A stretch of DNA of 22,335 nt from Nemertoderma westbladi. Its lineage: Eukaryota; Xenacoelomorpha; Nemertodermatida; Nemertodermatidae. Below are positions 1 through 9,799 of the stretch, one piece after another. The notes below the pieces were generated by a model. That model searched no databases and was not told the origin of the DNA. It saw only the letters and a list, made by a program, of their open reading frames with translations. Each line of letters opens with the position of its first letter. Within the stretch, counting starts at the first letter, position 1. The stretch is taken from NCBI GenBank assembly GCA_032718475.1, contig JAUCBJ010003392.1:1-22335 (forward strand), in the 5' to 3' direction. Both the position numbers and the translations under genes were made by a program.

Positions 1-1903
1 TAACCAAAAATTTAGAGAATCACTAGCCAAACAAGTAGAGAATCACACGCCAAACAAGTAGATAATCACTAGCCGAACAAGTAGAGCATCTAGCCGAACA
101 AGTAGACAATCACTTTCTAAACAAGTAGAGAATTACTAGCCAAACATTTAGAGAATCACTAGCCAAACAAGTAGAGAATCACTAGCCAAACAAGTAGAGA
201 ATCACTAGCCAAACAAGTAGATAATCACTAGCCAAACAAGTAGATAATCACTAGCCGAACAAGTAGAGCATCTAGCCGAACAAGTAGACAATCACTTTCT
301 AAACAAGTAGAGAATTACTAGCCAAACATTTAGATAATCACTAGGAAAACAAGTGAGAATCACTAGCCAAATAAGTAGAGAGTCACTAGTCAACAAGTAG
401 ATAATTACTAGCCGAACAAGTAGAGAATCACTAGCAAAACTAGTAGAGAACCACTAGCCAAACAAGTAGAGAATCACTAGCCAAACAAGAAGAATATCAC
501 TAGCCAAACAAGTAGAGAATCACTAGCCAAACAAGTAGAGAATCACTTGCCGAACAAGTAGAGCATCACTTGCCCAATAAGTAGAGTATCACTAGCCAAA
601 CAAGTAGAGAATCACTAGCGAAACAAGTATAGAATCACTAGCCAAACAAGTAGAGAATCACTAGCTAAACAAGTAGAGAATCACTAGCCAAACAAGTAGA
701 GAATCACTAGCCAAACATGTAGAGAATCACTAGCCAAATACAGTAAGTAAAGAACCACTACCCAAACAAATAGAGAATCAATAGCCAAACAAGTAGAGAA
801 TCACTACCAAATAAGTAGAGAATCACTAGCCAAACCCACTAGCCAAACTAGTAGAGAACCACTAGCCAAACAAGTAGAGAACCACTAGCCAAACGAGTAG
901 AGAATCACTAGTCAAACAAGTAGAGAACCACTAGCCAAACATGTAGAGAATCACTAGCCAAACAAGTAGAGAATCACTAGCCAAACATGTAGAGAATCAC
1001 TAGCCAAACAAGTAGAGAATCGCTACCAAATAAGTAGATAATCACTAGCCAAACAAGTAGAGAACCACTAGCCAAACTAGTAGAGAACCACTAGCCAAAC
1101 AAGTAGAGAACCACTAGCCAAACTAGTAGAGAATCACTAGCCAAACAAGTAGAGAACCACTAGCCAAACATGTAGAGAATCACTAGCCAAACTAGTAGAG
1201 AACCACGAGCCAAACAAGTAGAGAACCACTAGCCAAACTAGTAGAGAATCACTAGCCAAGCAAGTAGGGAATTACTAGCCAAACATGTAGAGAATCACTT
1301 GCCAAACAAGTAGAAAATCACTAGCCAAACATGTAGAGAATCACTAGCCAAACAAGTAGAGAATCAATAGCCAAACAAGTAGAGAATCACTACCAAATAA
1401 GTAGAGAATCACTAGCCAAACAAGTAGAGAACCACTAGCCAAACTAGTAGAGAACCACTAGCCAAACAAGTAGAGAACCACTAGCCAAACTAGTAGAGAA
1501 TCACTAGCCAAACAAGTAGAGAACCACTAGCCAAACATGTAGAGAATCACTAGCCAAACTAGTAGAGAATCACGAGCCAAACAAGTAGAGAACCACTAGC
1601 CAAACTAGTAGAGAATCACTAGCCAAGCAAGTAGGGAATTACTAGCCAAACATGTAGAGAATCACTTGCCAAACAAGTAGAAAATCACTAGCCAAACAAG
1701 TAGAGAATCACTAGCCAAACAAGTAGAGAATCACTAGCCAAACAAGAAGAGAATCACTAGCCAAACAAGTAGAGAATCACTAGCCAAACATGTAGAGAAT
1801 CACTAGCCAAACAAGTAGAGAATTACTAGCCAAACATGTAGAGAATCACTAGCCAAACAAGTAGAGAATCAATAGCCAAACATGTAGAGAATCACTAGCC
1901 AAA
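1..1903. repeat. 23-bp minisatellite array with higher-order repeats
   Basis: Roughly eighty head-to-tail copies of a 23-bp unit whose core reads aaacaagtagagaatcacta followed by gcc. The array runs off the left edge of the window. Common variants change the first half (aaacatgtag, aaactagtag) or the second half (agaaccacta). Blocks of variants recur in the same order: a block starting at 61 recurs at 243 (period 182), and markers such as caagtaggga (1261 and 1628) and ctaccaaataag (1023 and 1390) recur at period 367, close to 16 units. This indicates block duplication. No long reading frame crosses the array. Confidence 0.97.
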
Positions 1904-2290
1904 AAAGGTGAGAATTCATTTTTATATTTTCAGGTCATCAGATACACGGCACGGGGCCACGAAGAAACAACCCTCGGGGTACTGAGTGATTCTATTTTTT
2001 TTTCATTCTCATTTTATTATCCTTTTTATCCCTCTTATATACCGGGCGCAGTACATACAACCCTCAGGGAAATAACTTATTTTTACCCTTTTAACTTATT
2101 TTTATCGTTTTACAGTATGTTTTATGTTACTTGGCACGTAATATTTACCCTATTTACTGTACTCTTTATTTCTTTCACTCTCTTTATTATCCGTTTTATT
2201 CCTCTTGTATAACACGGGGGCGGGGCCACACACAAACAACTATTTTGGGAATGATTTACTTTTGTCCACTCTTTCGATTCATCTAAACAT
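1904..2290. repeat. Diverged repeat block, about 90-bp spacing
   Basis: Similar segments occur near 1952, 2043 and 2223. Each has a pyrimidine-rich run (tttattatcc..tttatccctctt) leading to a cggg-rich core and then an acaaccctc-like word. Spacings are about 91 and 180 bp, which would fit an old roughly 90-bp tandem repeat with one copy eroded. The similarity was judged by eye and is weak. No gene is seen here. Confidence 0.35.
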
Positions 2291-3070
2291 CTTAAGTGAC
2301 ATCGGCAGATAGAAGCGGTGGGGGGTTCGCGGGTTATATATCTTCCGCGGTTGGGTGGCGGTCAGTGGTGTGCAGTGAGTATGACAGTGGGTTTCTGGGG
2401 GAAGACCTGGTGTGTATCGTGTATGGAGTGTGGGGTGGTGCGCAACTTAACGTGTATGTATGTTTGGGGTGTGTGTCTTAATGGACAGTGTGTATGATAT
2501 TGCTAATATTTTTTTGTAATAATTAATATCCACGTAGTTTACTGTTATATCCGTCCCACGTGCCATATATTATGGGTAAATTCCATTGGGTCCTACCGAG
2601 TTAAATTGTGCGCATTATCAATAATTAATTATTATTGATGGCCTTTGTAAAACATACGATAGAAATATGTACAGTAACTAGTATTGGTTGCTTGTGAGTT
2701 TCATTCTGGTAGAAGAGAATAAAACATATTGTAGGCCTACTCCCATCCCAAAAGTAATTCTTATTCGAAACGTAAGCATCAATTTTGGGAATCTTCTTAT
2801 GATCTAGCCGTCTCGAGAAAGTAAATCTCTACAAGTTAATCCTTCTCGCTTGATGAGGCAACGCCGAATTTTGTTATAGAGAGGCGTCGCAGAGTTAGAG
2901 AGGGTTGGGACCGGGCAACAGTTCTACAAGTAGAGAATCACGTAACGCAGTACCAGTAATCAATTCTTCGGAATTCCTTACAACCGATAATATGACACAA
3001 TTGTGAGCCAGATAATTCCGACTCATCTATAGCTGGACGAATTTTTCAGGTGTTTCACAATTGTCGTACA
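2291..3070. other. Intergenic stretch without a recognised gene
   Basis: Only short reading frames, none resembling a known protein. The one notable item is acaagtagagaatcac at 2926-2941, a 16-bp match to the minisatellite unit lying alone about 1 kb beyond the end of the array. Confidence 0.5.
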
Positions 3071-3079
3071 GAATGTCGG

Positions 3080-4251
3080 GCGCAGTGGTGGTACGGCTAA
3101 TGTCGCGTTACGGAAAGTCGCGTTACGGCTAATTTTCAGAGTAGCCGTAACGCGACTTTGAAAGTCGAGGTACGGCTACTCAAAAAGTCGCGTTACGGCT
3201 AATTGTCGCGTTACGGCTAATCTATTGTCTTGGTTTTACATAGGGAATCATTATCAATATTATTCTATGGTGTTTACGTACAGATGAGAAAGGTTCGAAA
3301 AATTTAATGTAATAATGTTTTACAGCGTTGGATCCAGGGGGGGGGGGGGGGGGGGGGGGATTTTTTAACTAAAAGTACTTAATTTATTAATTATTGTATT
3401 ATTTTTGTTGTATTGAGTACCACAGTACACAGTACCATATAGGTATATTGGTCGAAAGTATATCAATATTTTGCCGAAATATTGCACTTTGAATTTATCA
3501 TTATAATAATCAAATCAAAAGTATCTAAAACTAAAGCTCTTGAATTAGCCAGTAATTGCCCGCGTATGGCATTTGGTTCGGTGGTGGGGTGGGTTGGAAT
3601 GGTTCGGCCACGGAGGGGTGGTCGGGGTTGGCCGCTACGGGTTATAGTTCAGCCGCTACGGGGTGGTTCACAACACCAACATGCCAGTCGGGATCACCAC
3701 CCCCTCCCAATGCAGCTGGACTTTCAACTGGGTGATCGGCGGCTGGAAGGACGGCCATTGCCTGCTTGTCAGTCCACAAACAGAACGCCATATGGTCCAG
3801 GTAGCGCCAGGCGTTGGTTAACAACATCGATATGAATTAGTGGAATATGTTCCTCAAAACATTTCTTTGGTTGCTATTATTGGCTGTATTCGGTACCTGT
3901 GGTTGAGGCTGTGACTAAGAATACCATAGAATACAATATTATATTGAATGTGACTAATGTGAGGTTGTCGAAGAACATACAGCATGAAAGACGGTAAAAT
4001 ACCCCCCCCCCCCAGCCCCCACGGAGACTCCCATGCTGTCAAACATTATTACATTAAATTTTTCGAACCTTTCTCATCTGTACGTAAACACCATAGAATA
4101 ATATTGATAATGATTCCCTATGTAAAACCAAGACAATAGATTAGACGTAACGCGACTTTTAGAGTAGCCGTACCGCGACTTTTGAAAGTCGCGTTACGGC
4201 TAATCTCTCAAAAATTTAGCCGTAACACATTAGCCGTAACGCGACGACACC
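3080..4251. mobile_element. Fold-back, long-TIR non-autonomous DNA transposon (Mutator-like?)
   Basis: The 1.17-kb segment is bounded by identical 9-bp direct repeats, gaatgtcgg, at 3071-3079 and 4252-4260, read as a target-site duplication. Its arms are inverted copies: 3217-3320 and 4041-4144 match base for base over 104 bp. The ends outside that block carry several copies of the word gtcgcgttacggcta in both orientations. The arms extend inward to a G tract (3337-3359) facing a C tract near 4003-4013. The interior has only small frames with no transposase resemblance, so the element must have been moved in trans. A 9-bp duplication with long TIRs is typical of Mutator-like elements, and the modular arms recall Foldback elements. 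The superfamily is inference; the inverted repeat and flanking duplication are direct observations. Confidence 0.85.
3114..3159. repeat. 18-bp-stem hairpin in the left arm
   Basis: aaagtcgcgttacggcta (3114-3131) is followed after 10 bases by its exact reverse complement (3142-3159). The right arm holds a comparable hairpin around 4173-4201 made from the same word with one mismatch. These hairpins are the subterminal modules of the fold-back element. Confidence 0.9.
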
Positions 4252-4260
4252 GAATGTCGG

Positions 4261-5551
4261 AATAGCTCAATCATATTTTAATTTAAAGGCCAAGCGCCCA
4301 AAGATGACCCGCACTCAACCTCCCTGCGTGATCCTACAACCAGTACAAGCTGAAAATTCAACCAAATCCGCCAGTGAATGACTGAGATAAAAGCGTCAAA
4401 GTAATTTAATATTAATTGGCCACGGGGAAATTGGTAGTGATGCTGTTGGGCTATGATATGATAATAAACATTTCTACTGATTGACAATTGATACTGATAG
4501 GACATCAACAACCAGTATTTTTTTAATTTTTTTTACATTTTTTTACAAGATAATATTTTTTAAATAAATGTTTGTACTATTTTTTAATGAACTTTTTTCT
4601 ATACACTTCATTCTATTGACTATACACTCTTCTACAGTTCTACAAAAGCACTGAATGCACTGTATGTACTGTAGCTATTATTAAAATGAAAATTAATTTA
4701 AATCTGACGTAAAATGTACCAGTTTTAGAAAGACTGCAAGACTGTGCTGCTGTGACAGTTCTGTACTTCAGTACCAGTGTTAGTTGGCCTCAGGCCTACT
4801 GTTTAATTTGCCATAATTTATAATGAATTCAGGTTTTCATAATCCTGATATCGATATCAATAAGTGGGGGTCACCCCCTGATGTTTGTGTACAGGAAACA
4901 GGTGTAGAGAACTTCCGAACGGAAGAGGGAAATTCAAAAGTAATCTATACAGCTATAGGCTAATACAGTCAGTCTGACAGTAGGCAGGAGTAGGATTACA
5001 GCAGCATTACTTTTACACAGTCTGATAGTAGTAGTCAGTACTCAGTATATAGTACTGTTAGTGTGGTACAGTACAGCAGTATATGCAGTATATAGTTAAT
5101 CTGCTCCTGCCCTGCAGTAAGGATTAACATATTTGGGGGTCTCCACGTAAAACAGTAATACTGTAGGCCTAATTCCTAATATAAGTAACACACGTCATAA
5201 ACCAATTGAGGGAAAGGAGCAGGTTACAGAGGCAGGCTTTTCTAACCAAAACAATAAACGGCCACTTTATACCAATTGAGGGAAGGGAAAGGAGCAGGTT
5301 ACAGAATACTGCACCTGTACTACTGTACAACTACCTACAGTACCGGTACAGTACAGGTGGAGGCCCTGAAACGCGTTAGTCCTCTGCAGTATACGGTATG
5401 ACTGTTAGTAGGTAGCATAGTACTGTATAGTTATTGTACGAGGACAGAAGTTAGAAAAATTAGGACTGCAGAATGTCGAGATGTATAGCTTTATCCTTAA
5501 ACAGTCTGACAGTAGGCCTATACAATAATTAAATACTGTTGTTGGTATTTG
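4261..5551. other. Upstream region of the dolichol kinase gene
   Basis: No recognisable protein frame. The sequence is low in complexity and rich in cagta/tactg words. The DOLK promoter and 5' UTR should lie here, but I see no convincing TATA box or splice pair that would fix the transcription start. Confidence 0.4.
5201..5305. repeat. Direct repeat of about 30 bp, 70 bp apart
   Basis: accaattgagggaaaggagc and the following aggttacaga (5201-5230) recur at 5271-5305 with a 5-bp insertion. The spacer contains ctaaccaaaacaataaacg, which is also found inside the two MITE copies at 16850 and 17581, so this block is probably related to that repeat family. Confidence 0.75.
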
Positions 5552-7147
5552 ATGGTGTCTGGTGGATATTATCCATATCGGATTATGAAGGTTGAAGTCT
5601 TGATATGTCTTACTTGTGTTATTATATTCATCTATCGCACGAAGAACTTGGTAGAAGCAGTAAGAAGTCCTATTGTTTTAGTAGTATCGGTTTTCACACA
5701 ACTGTTGTTGGAGGAATCGCAACTGTATACAATTTTTCGTGGCTACAAACGACCGGTGGTCTCTACCGGAATTGTAATCGGGAATTTGGGATGGCCTTTG
5801 GTTTTAGCAGCGAATAACTTAATCGATAATAGTAAATGGTGGTTGTATCACGTCGAATCTTGTTATATATCTCTCCATTGCTCTTGTTTCATAGTGATTT
5901 GCTGTTATTTGTACAAGGATAGCTGGTGGAATAATTTCATCGACGGTAGACCGGATGGGTCTGATCGCGATCCAAATGTGTCTGATCTCAGAATACCACC
6001 CAGAGTTATCGTACCAATCACGGCCCTGGCCGCGTCAAATCTATGCTTATTAGTAATATTTTTATTCGATGCTTTTACAACCCGTGTCCAACTAAACATT
6101 ATTTATGTAATGCTAAATTCCAACGTTTGTTTGCTTATTGCCTCGGGTCTCATATTCAAATTACCGCAGAGCTTTACTCCGGGCGAGGCAATCATCCTGT
6201 CCACGCCAATTACAATAATTGTTAGCCGGATAGTGGCGTTGGCCCCATCCAGACCAGCACTAACCCCCGAAGTCTACCTGCTATTAGCCGTGCTGCTAGC
6301 TACATTGTTTCTCCTCAGAATCACCTCTGTAGGAATTCGATATGAGCCATTTCTACATTTGGGTTGTTCCCTTTCCGTTATACTGTGCGCTTTCATTGGG
6401 TATACAGAGTATCCATTTCTATGGATTGTTAATATTTTACGCGATATCTCACGCAGACAGATAAAGTTACTCATATTCTGGTTCGCTTTGTCTCTATTAG
6501 CGGGTTTTATTGCGGCCCGAAGATTGGCGATTTCCAGAAAAATCTTCCATTTACTTATAGTGGCCGTTTTCCTGCCTGGGTTGTTATGGGAACGCCAGTT
6601 ACTCCACATGGTAACGAGTGTGGCTTTGTACACTTTAGTTGTGACTGAGTATTTCCGCGTGTATTCTATCGGCGCTGTAGGCGCGCTTATTCAACGCGGA
6701 TATTCCAGCTTTAGCGATTCGCAGGATATCGGTTTCGTTATATTGACTCCCATATACCTGTTGCTAGGCTGTGGGATCCCGCTGTGGGTCTACCCCAAGC
6801 CCTACCAATCGGTGGACCCAGGGACACGGACTCAGGCCATGGGTGTCTACGCCGGCTTAGTTTCCATCGGGGTGGCCGACGCTATGTCCGCTGTGATTGG
6901 CCATCATTGGGGCCGGTTTTATTGGCCCGGATCTCATAAGACTGTGGAGGGGAGTATAAGTGGGGCTGCCAGCGCCGCGGGTTGCTTCGCGCTGATTGGC
7001 TACTGCGATCCATCGGCACGCCTAGATCTATGGGTTGGCGTCGTCATAGCAATAATATCATCCATTCTGGAAACGTGGACCTCACAAATAGACAATATAA
7101 TTGTTCCTTTATACACTTACGTGCTAATAATATTATTAAATTCGTAA
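5552..7147 (+). CDS. DOLK: Dolichol kinase
   Basis: A 531-residue multi-pass membrane protein read from the first ATG (gATGgtg at 5552), in one uninterrupted frame and close to the roughly 540 residues usual for the family. Dolichol kinase uses CTP to phosphorylate dolichol in the ER membrane, giving the dolichyl phosphate carrier for N-glycosylation, C/O-mannosylation and GPI anchors. Family landmarks (residues numbered from this ATG) appear in order: FTPGEA near 208-213, RKIFHL near 329-334, the cytosolic nucleotide-binding segment GVADAMSAVIG near 440-450 followed by WPGSHKTVEGS near 458-468, and the C-terminal TSQIDNIIVPLY near 510-521. The intervening stretches are strongly hydrophobic. 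One oddity is HKT where animal homologues usually have KKT before the conserved VEG/FEG. The N-terminal half is poorly conserved, as is usual. The vertebrate gene is also intronless, so a single exon does not imply a retrocopy. Confidence 0.95.
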   Translation: MVSGGYYPYRIMKVEVLICLTCVIIFIYRTKNLVEAVRSPIVLVVSVFTQLLLEESQLYTIFRGYKRPVVSTGIVIGNLGWPLVLAANNLIDNSKWWLYHVESCYISLHCSCFIVICCYLYKDSWWNNFIDGRPDGSDRDPNVSDLRIPPRVIVPITALAASNLCLLVIFLFDAFTTRVQLNIIYVMLNSNVCLLIASGLIFKLPQSFTPGEAIILSTPITIIVSRIVALAPSRPALTPEVYLLLAVLLATLFLLRITSVGIRYEPFLHLGCSLSVILCAFIGYTEYPFLWIVNILRDISRRQIKLLIFWFALSLLAGFIAARRLAISRKIFHLLIVAVFLPGLLWERQLLHMVTSVALYTLVVTEYFRVYSIGAVGALIQRGYSSFSDSQDIGFVILTPIYLLLGCGIPLWVYPKPYQSVDPGTRTQAMGVYAGLVSIGVADAMSAVIGHHWGRFYWPGSHKTVEGSISGAASAAGCFALIGYCDPSARLDLWVGVVIAIISSILETWTSQIDNIIVPLYTYVLIILLNS

Positions 7148-7348
7148 AAAGTGCTGTATAAGCAAATCAGTTACCGGTAACTTATCGTAACTATCGACTC
7201 AATTCAGTTACCGAGATTGTTTTGTGCAACGGACATTAGTTATACAGTGAATTAATTATTACATGTCGTAAAGCTACGGTAACTATCGCAGGTAGGTTTA
7301 ATTATCCTATACACAATAAACAACATTATTTGTATTCACTGTTCTCAT
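7148..7348. other. Shared 3' flank between DOLK and the REEP gene
   Basis: A short AT-rich spacer between two convergent genes, with repeated ggtaact/gttacc words (around 7180-7215 and 7275). It contains the 3' UTR of DOLK and probably the end of the REEP-like transcript. Confidence 0.6.
7315..7320 (+). promoter_or_regulatory. Poly(A) signal of DOLK
   Basis: AATAAA, the first canonical hexamer after the DOLK stop codon and about 170 nt downstream of it. Cleavage would be expected some 10-30 nt further on, inside the 3' end of the opposing REEP-like gene. Confidence 0.7.
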
Positions 7349-7354
7349 TTTATT
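7349..7354 (-). promoter_or_regulatory. Poly(A) signal of the REEP-like gene
   Basis: AATAAA on the minus strand, about 50 nt past the TAG stop at 7402-7404. It supports that stop as the true end of the gene and makes the REEP and DOLK 3' ends overlap. Confidence 0.6.
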
Positions 7355-7401
7355 TTGTAAATTAATTAATTAAATAATAATTTATATGAAAACCAAATGG
7401 C

Positions 7402-8306
7402 CTAATTGTTACTAACAATTGATCCATTCCAACTGAGAGGCACCATGCACCATAAGAGAAAGCAGCACTTTATAAGATAGTAAAGCGGGAAGTATATCAG
7501 TAAACCACTTGCTAACTCATCAACAATAAGTAGAACGCAGTAGATTACCCAGTAGATCATCCATTGTCTATCAGCTGTGCCAAGAGGCGTTCGTAAAGCT
7601 ATCACCGACTTGTAAGCGGGATATACGAAACCTGGAAATACAAAGTACAACTGTGATAACAAAACCAACAAAGAATTGTAGGATTTTTAAATTACTACTG
7701 ACTGCTAACAGTAACAAATGATATTTAGCGGCGGTCGCATTTGGAGCTACAGTACCGGATGCTTGAATGATATTTGCAATAATTGATATTATATTCTAAT
7801 TGCACTACTGTAAATTAAATGTAGTCACTAGTCACAAGTGGGATACGAATAGCAAAAATGCTAGTAGAGTGTGCCCGATTGGCGTAAGTTAACTAAAAAA
7901 ACTATAATTATTTAATTTGAGATAAGTTTGATTTACTAAGTTTGTTACATTTGAGTTGTTTAGTTTGTACTAACACATCCGTAGCTGAGGTTAACAAGAC
8001 TCAATGCAGATAGACATTAGACAACGCAGACCATACAACCATACCGCTACCCAGAAATCACCCACCCCACCCGCTGATGTCCGACACAACCGTATTCTAC
8101 TGTATACCTGCATTAGAGTCTTTAAGGACTGCAATTTTAAATTATTTTTTAATAAAGTATAACATTAATCTTTATATATGTCAGGTACAACCTGCTGTCA
8201 TTATAGGCTGCAGTAATTTCCACATACCTATGATGTTGCACAAGATATCAGCCGCATAACCATAAACAAGCCAGATCACAATGACGATGATAATGATGAC
8301 TTTGAT
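7402..8306 (-). CDS. REEP5/6-like ER membrane-shaping protein, spliced (exons 8306-8228 and 7631-7402)
   Basis: Two minus-strand exons join in frame. The right one (8228-8306) encodes a valine/isoleucine-rich membrane segment then WLVYGYAADILCNIIG. The left one (7402-7631) continues FVYPAYKSV, then WMIYWVIYCVLL, YFPLYYLIK and FLLWCMVPLSWNGS. This is the TB2/DP1/HVA22 domain, and LCNIIGFVYPAY across the junction is diagnostic of the REEP5/6 branch, whose hairpin helices curve tubular ER. Splice signals fit: donor ATAG/GTATGT at 8227, acceptor TTTGTATTTCCAG at 7632, phase 1, intron 596 bp. Exon 8228 could instead start at 8358 after ctacag, adding CVYEFLATRYHQLTYKQ. After NGS the frame ends in IVSNN and TAG, so the amphipathic helix and charged tail of full-length REEP5 are missing. 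A donor GTTAGT at 7416 could lead to an unseen exon. The domain call is strong; gene completeness is uncertain. Confidence 0.82.
7632..8227 (-). other. Intron of the REEP-like gene
   Basis: GT-AG intron in the minus direction, GTATGT at 8227 and TTTCCAG at 7632, with a pyrimidine-rich stretch before the acceptor. It holds no other gene that I recognise. Confidence 0.75.
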
Positions 8307-8772
8307 CTGTTTGTAGGTGAGTTGGTGGTATCTGGTTGCTAGGAATTCGTAGACACATCTGTAGTAATGTAAAGTGAATTAATTTACTTTAATATTTACT
8401 TACATGACAAAATATAAATTACAGCATTAATAACAATTTAGGGAGTAACAAATTACTAACCAAAGCAATAAACGAAATTCAATTGAACTTAATGATAATA
8501 TTCCCATTGGCTATGTTTTGTACTAGTAATCAATTAAGTAATATTATATTGTGCTATTATTATGATACTATATTTTATAACACCGTATGTATTGTCGTAA
8601 AAAAAAATAACATGCGAAAAAAAAATTGAACTGGTTGCTGTTTAATTTTAAACGCGTATCCCATCTGTATCTCTATACATATCGTACAGTCAGTTTTAGG
8701 ATTGAGCCTTCCTACACTGTGACTGTGCAATGTACTATTTCCTGTATTATTTATTACAGTAGGCCTATTTAG

Positions 8773-9728
8773 TCGAGTCAATCTAGCAAAAAACCCATAA
8801 GTATTTCGCAATCATTTTGGATTCTATATTACCTTATTAATGACCAAAAAAGTCTATAAAATTTTATTTTGCGGATCATATGTTTATTCATGGAAATTCT
8901 GCGTAAATTTGCATAACACAAGCCGAACAAAAGGAACAGTAGGGAAAAGTAAGTAGCACATTGGTGATGTTCCAGAATAATTTAATTAATTTCACAATAA
9001 GCTGTGATTCAATGGGATATTAGTAATATTTACACTGGCTTGATACACATTAATTGCTATATCTCGGAAACAAGAAGTCGCATCAAATTTTTTAATATAT
9101 TAAAAACTTCACGATATATTAAGCTAACCGTTGTAAAAAAATTATACAATTCCACTGCAAGGAAATTTCATAATTTCCATTATTGTTAGTGAAGATTTTT
9201 CACATAATTAAATTGTGATTGCTCTATTGATTTTAGGTGTAATTTATTTATTTGTTTTAGTTTGAAAACCACAATAGTTTATAATATAACAAATAAATTT
9301 TTTGGGGATAAGGGTTTTTGAGGTCGATAAATCCGATGGGCGAGGTTACATCCACCCGTTTAGTAGAGAAGTTGTGTAAATAAGGTCCTTATATTGTACC
9401 AGCAAAATTGGTATTAAATATGGTTAAATTATTAGACCAATTTCCGTTGCTCTGGAAACTAAATTGGTAACCATATAGAAGTGCATACTTCTGTCAATCG
9501 ATAGCCATTAGAGTAAAGAGTCTGTACCAAATTTGGAGAAAATCCCACCAATAGACCCCTTGTTGCTAAATTCCATGTTGCTAAGGAAAGAAACAGGAAA
9601 TTGAAGGTGATCCGCAAAATATATTTTTATAGACTTTTTTGGGGGCACTAACAAGGTAATGTAGAATAAAATTGGATGAATTACGAATTTGTTATGGGTT
9701 GACCCCCTTTTTCGGCTAGATTGACTCG
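8773..9728. mobile_element. Non-autonomous DNA transposon with TIRs of about 110 bp
   Basis: The left end (tcgagtcaatctagc, then ..acccataa..ttggattctatattacctt.. aaaaaagtctataaaa, then ttttgcggatca, to about 8880) reappears inverted at about 9606-9728. Several indels separate the arms, so this copy is older than the 3080 element. The interior near 9420-9590 has words such as gttgct, taccaaatttggagaaaatc and gtcaatcgatagccatta, typical of widespread invertebrate non-coding DNA elements. Flanking cctatttag (8764-8772) and cctatatgt (9729-9737) could be a decayed 9-bp duplication. There is no transposase frame. It appears to sit in the long putative first intron of the REEP-like gene. Confidence 0.7.
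8881..9605. other. Interior of the 8773-9728 element
   Basis: AT-rich sequence without a coding frame. The short frame at 9004-9189 has no family resemblance. Confidence 0.4.
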
Positions 9729-9799
9729 CCTATATGTTGATATTAAACACTACACGCGCATGTTACATGTACAACACGTAGGTACTGTACACAACATAC

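Noticed and set aside
1-1903. CRISPR array
   Set aside because: There are no unique spacers between units, and the genome is eukaryotic.
3482-3835. 117-residue frame inside the fold-back element
   Set aside because: No domain, no family resemblance; the GC-rich interior keeps frames open by composition.
7250-7322. Minus-strand VYRIIKPTC, similar to the RIIRP continuation of REEP proteins
   Set aside because: No splice phase joins it to the 7417 exon without an immediate stop, and it lies downstream of the apparent poly(A) signal; likely chance, though RNA data could revive it.
8287-8322. Plus-strand Asp-rich reading (NDDDNDDFDLF) ending at a strong GTAG/GTGAGT donor, resembling an EF-1-beta exon
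   Set aside because: It is the antisense of the REEP exon; the Asp run mirrors the Val/Ile codons of the membrane helix, and no other EF-1-beta exon is present.
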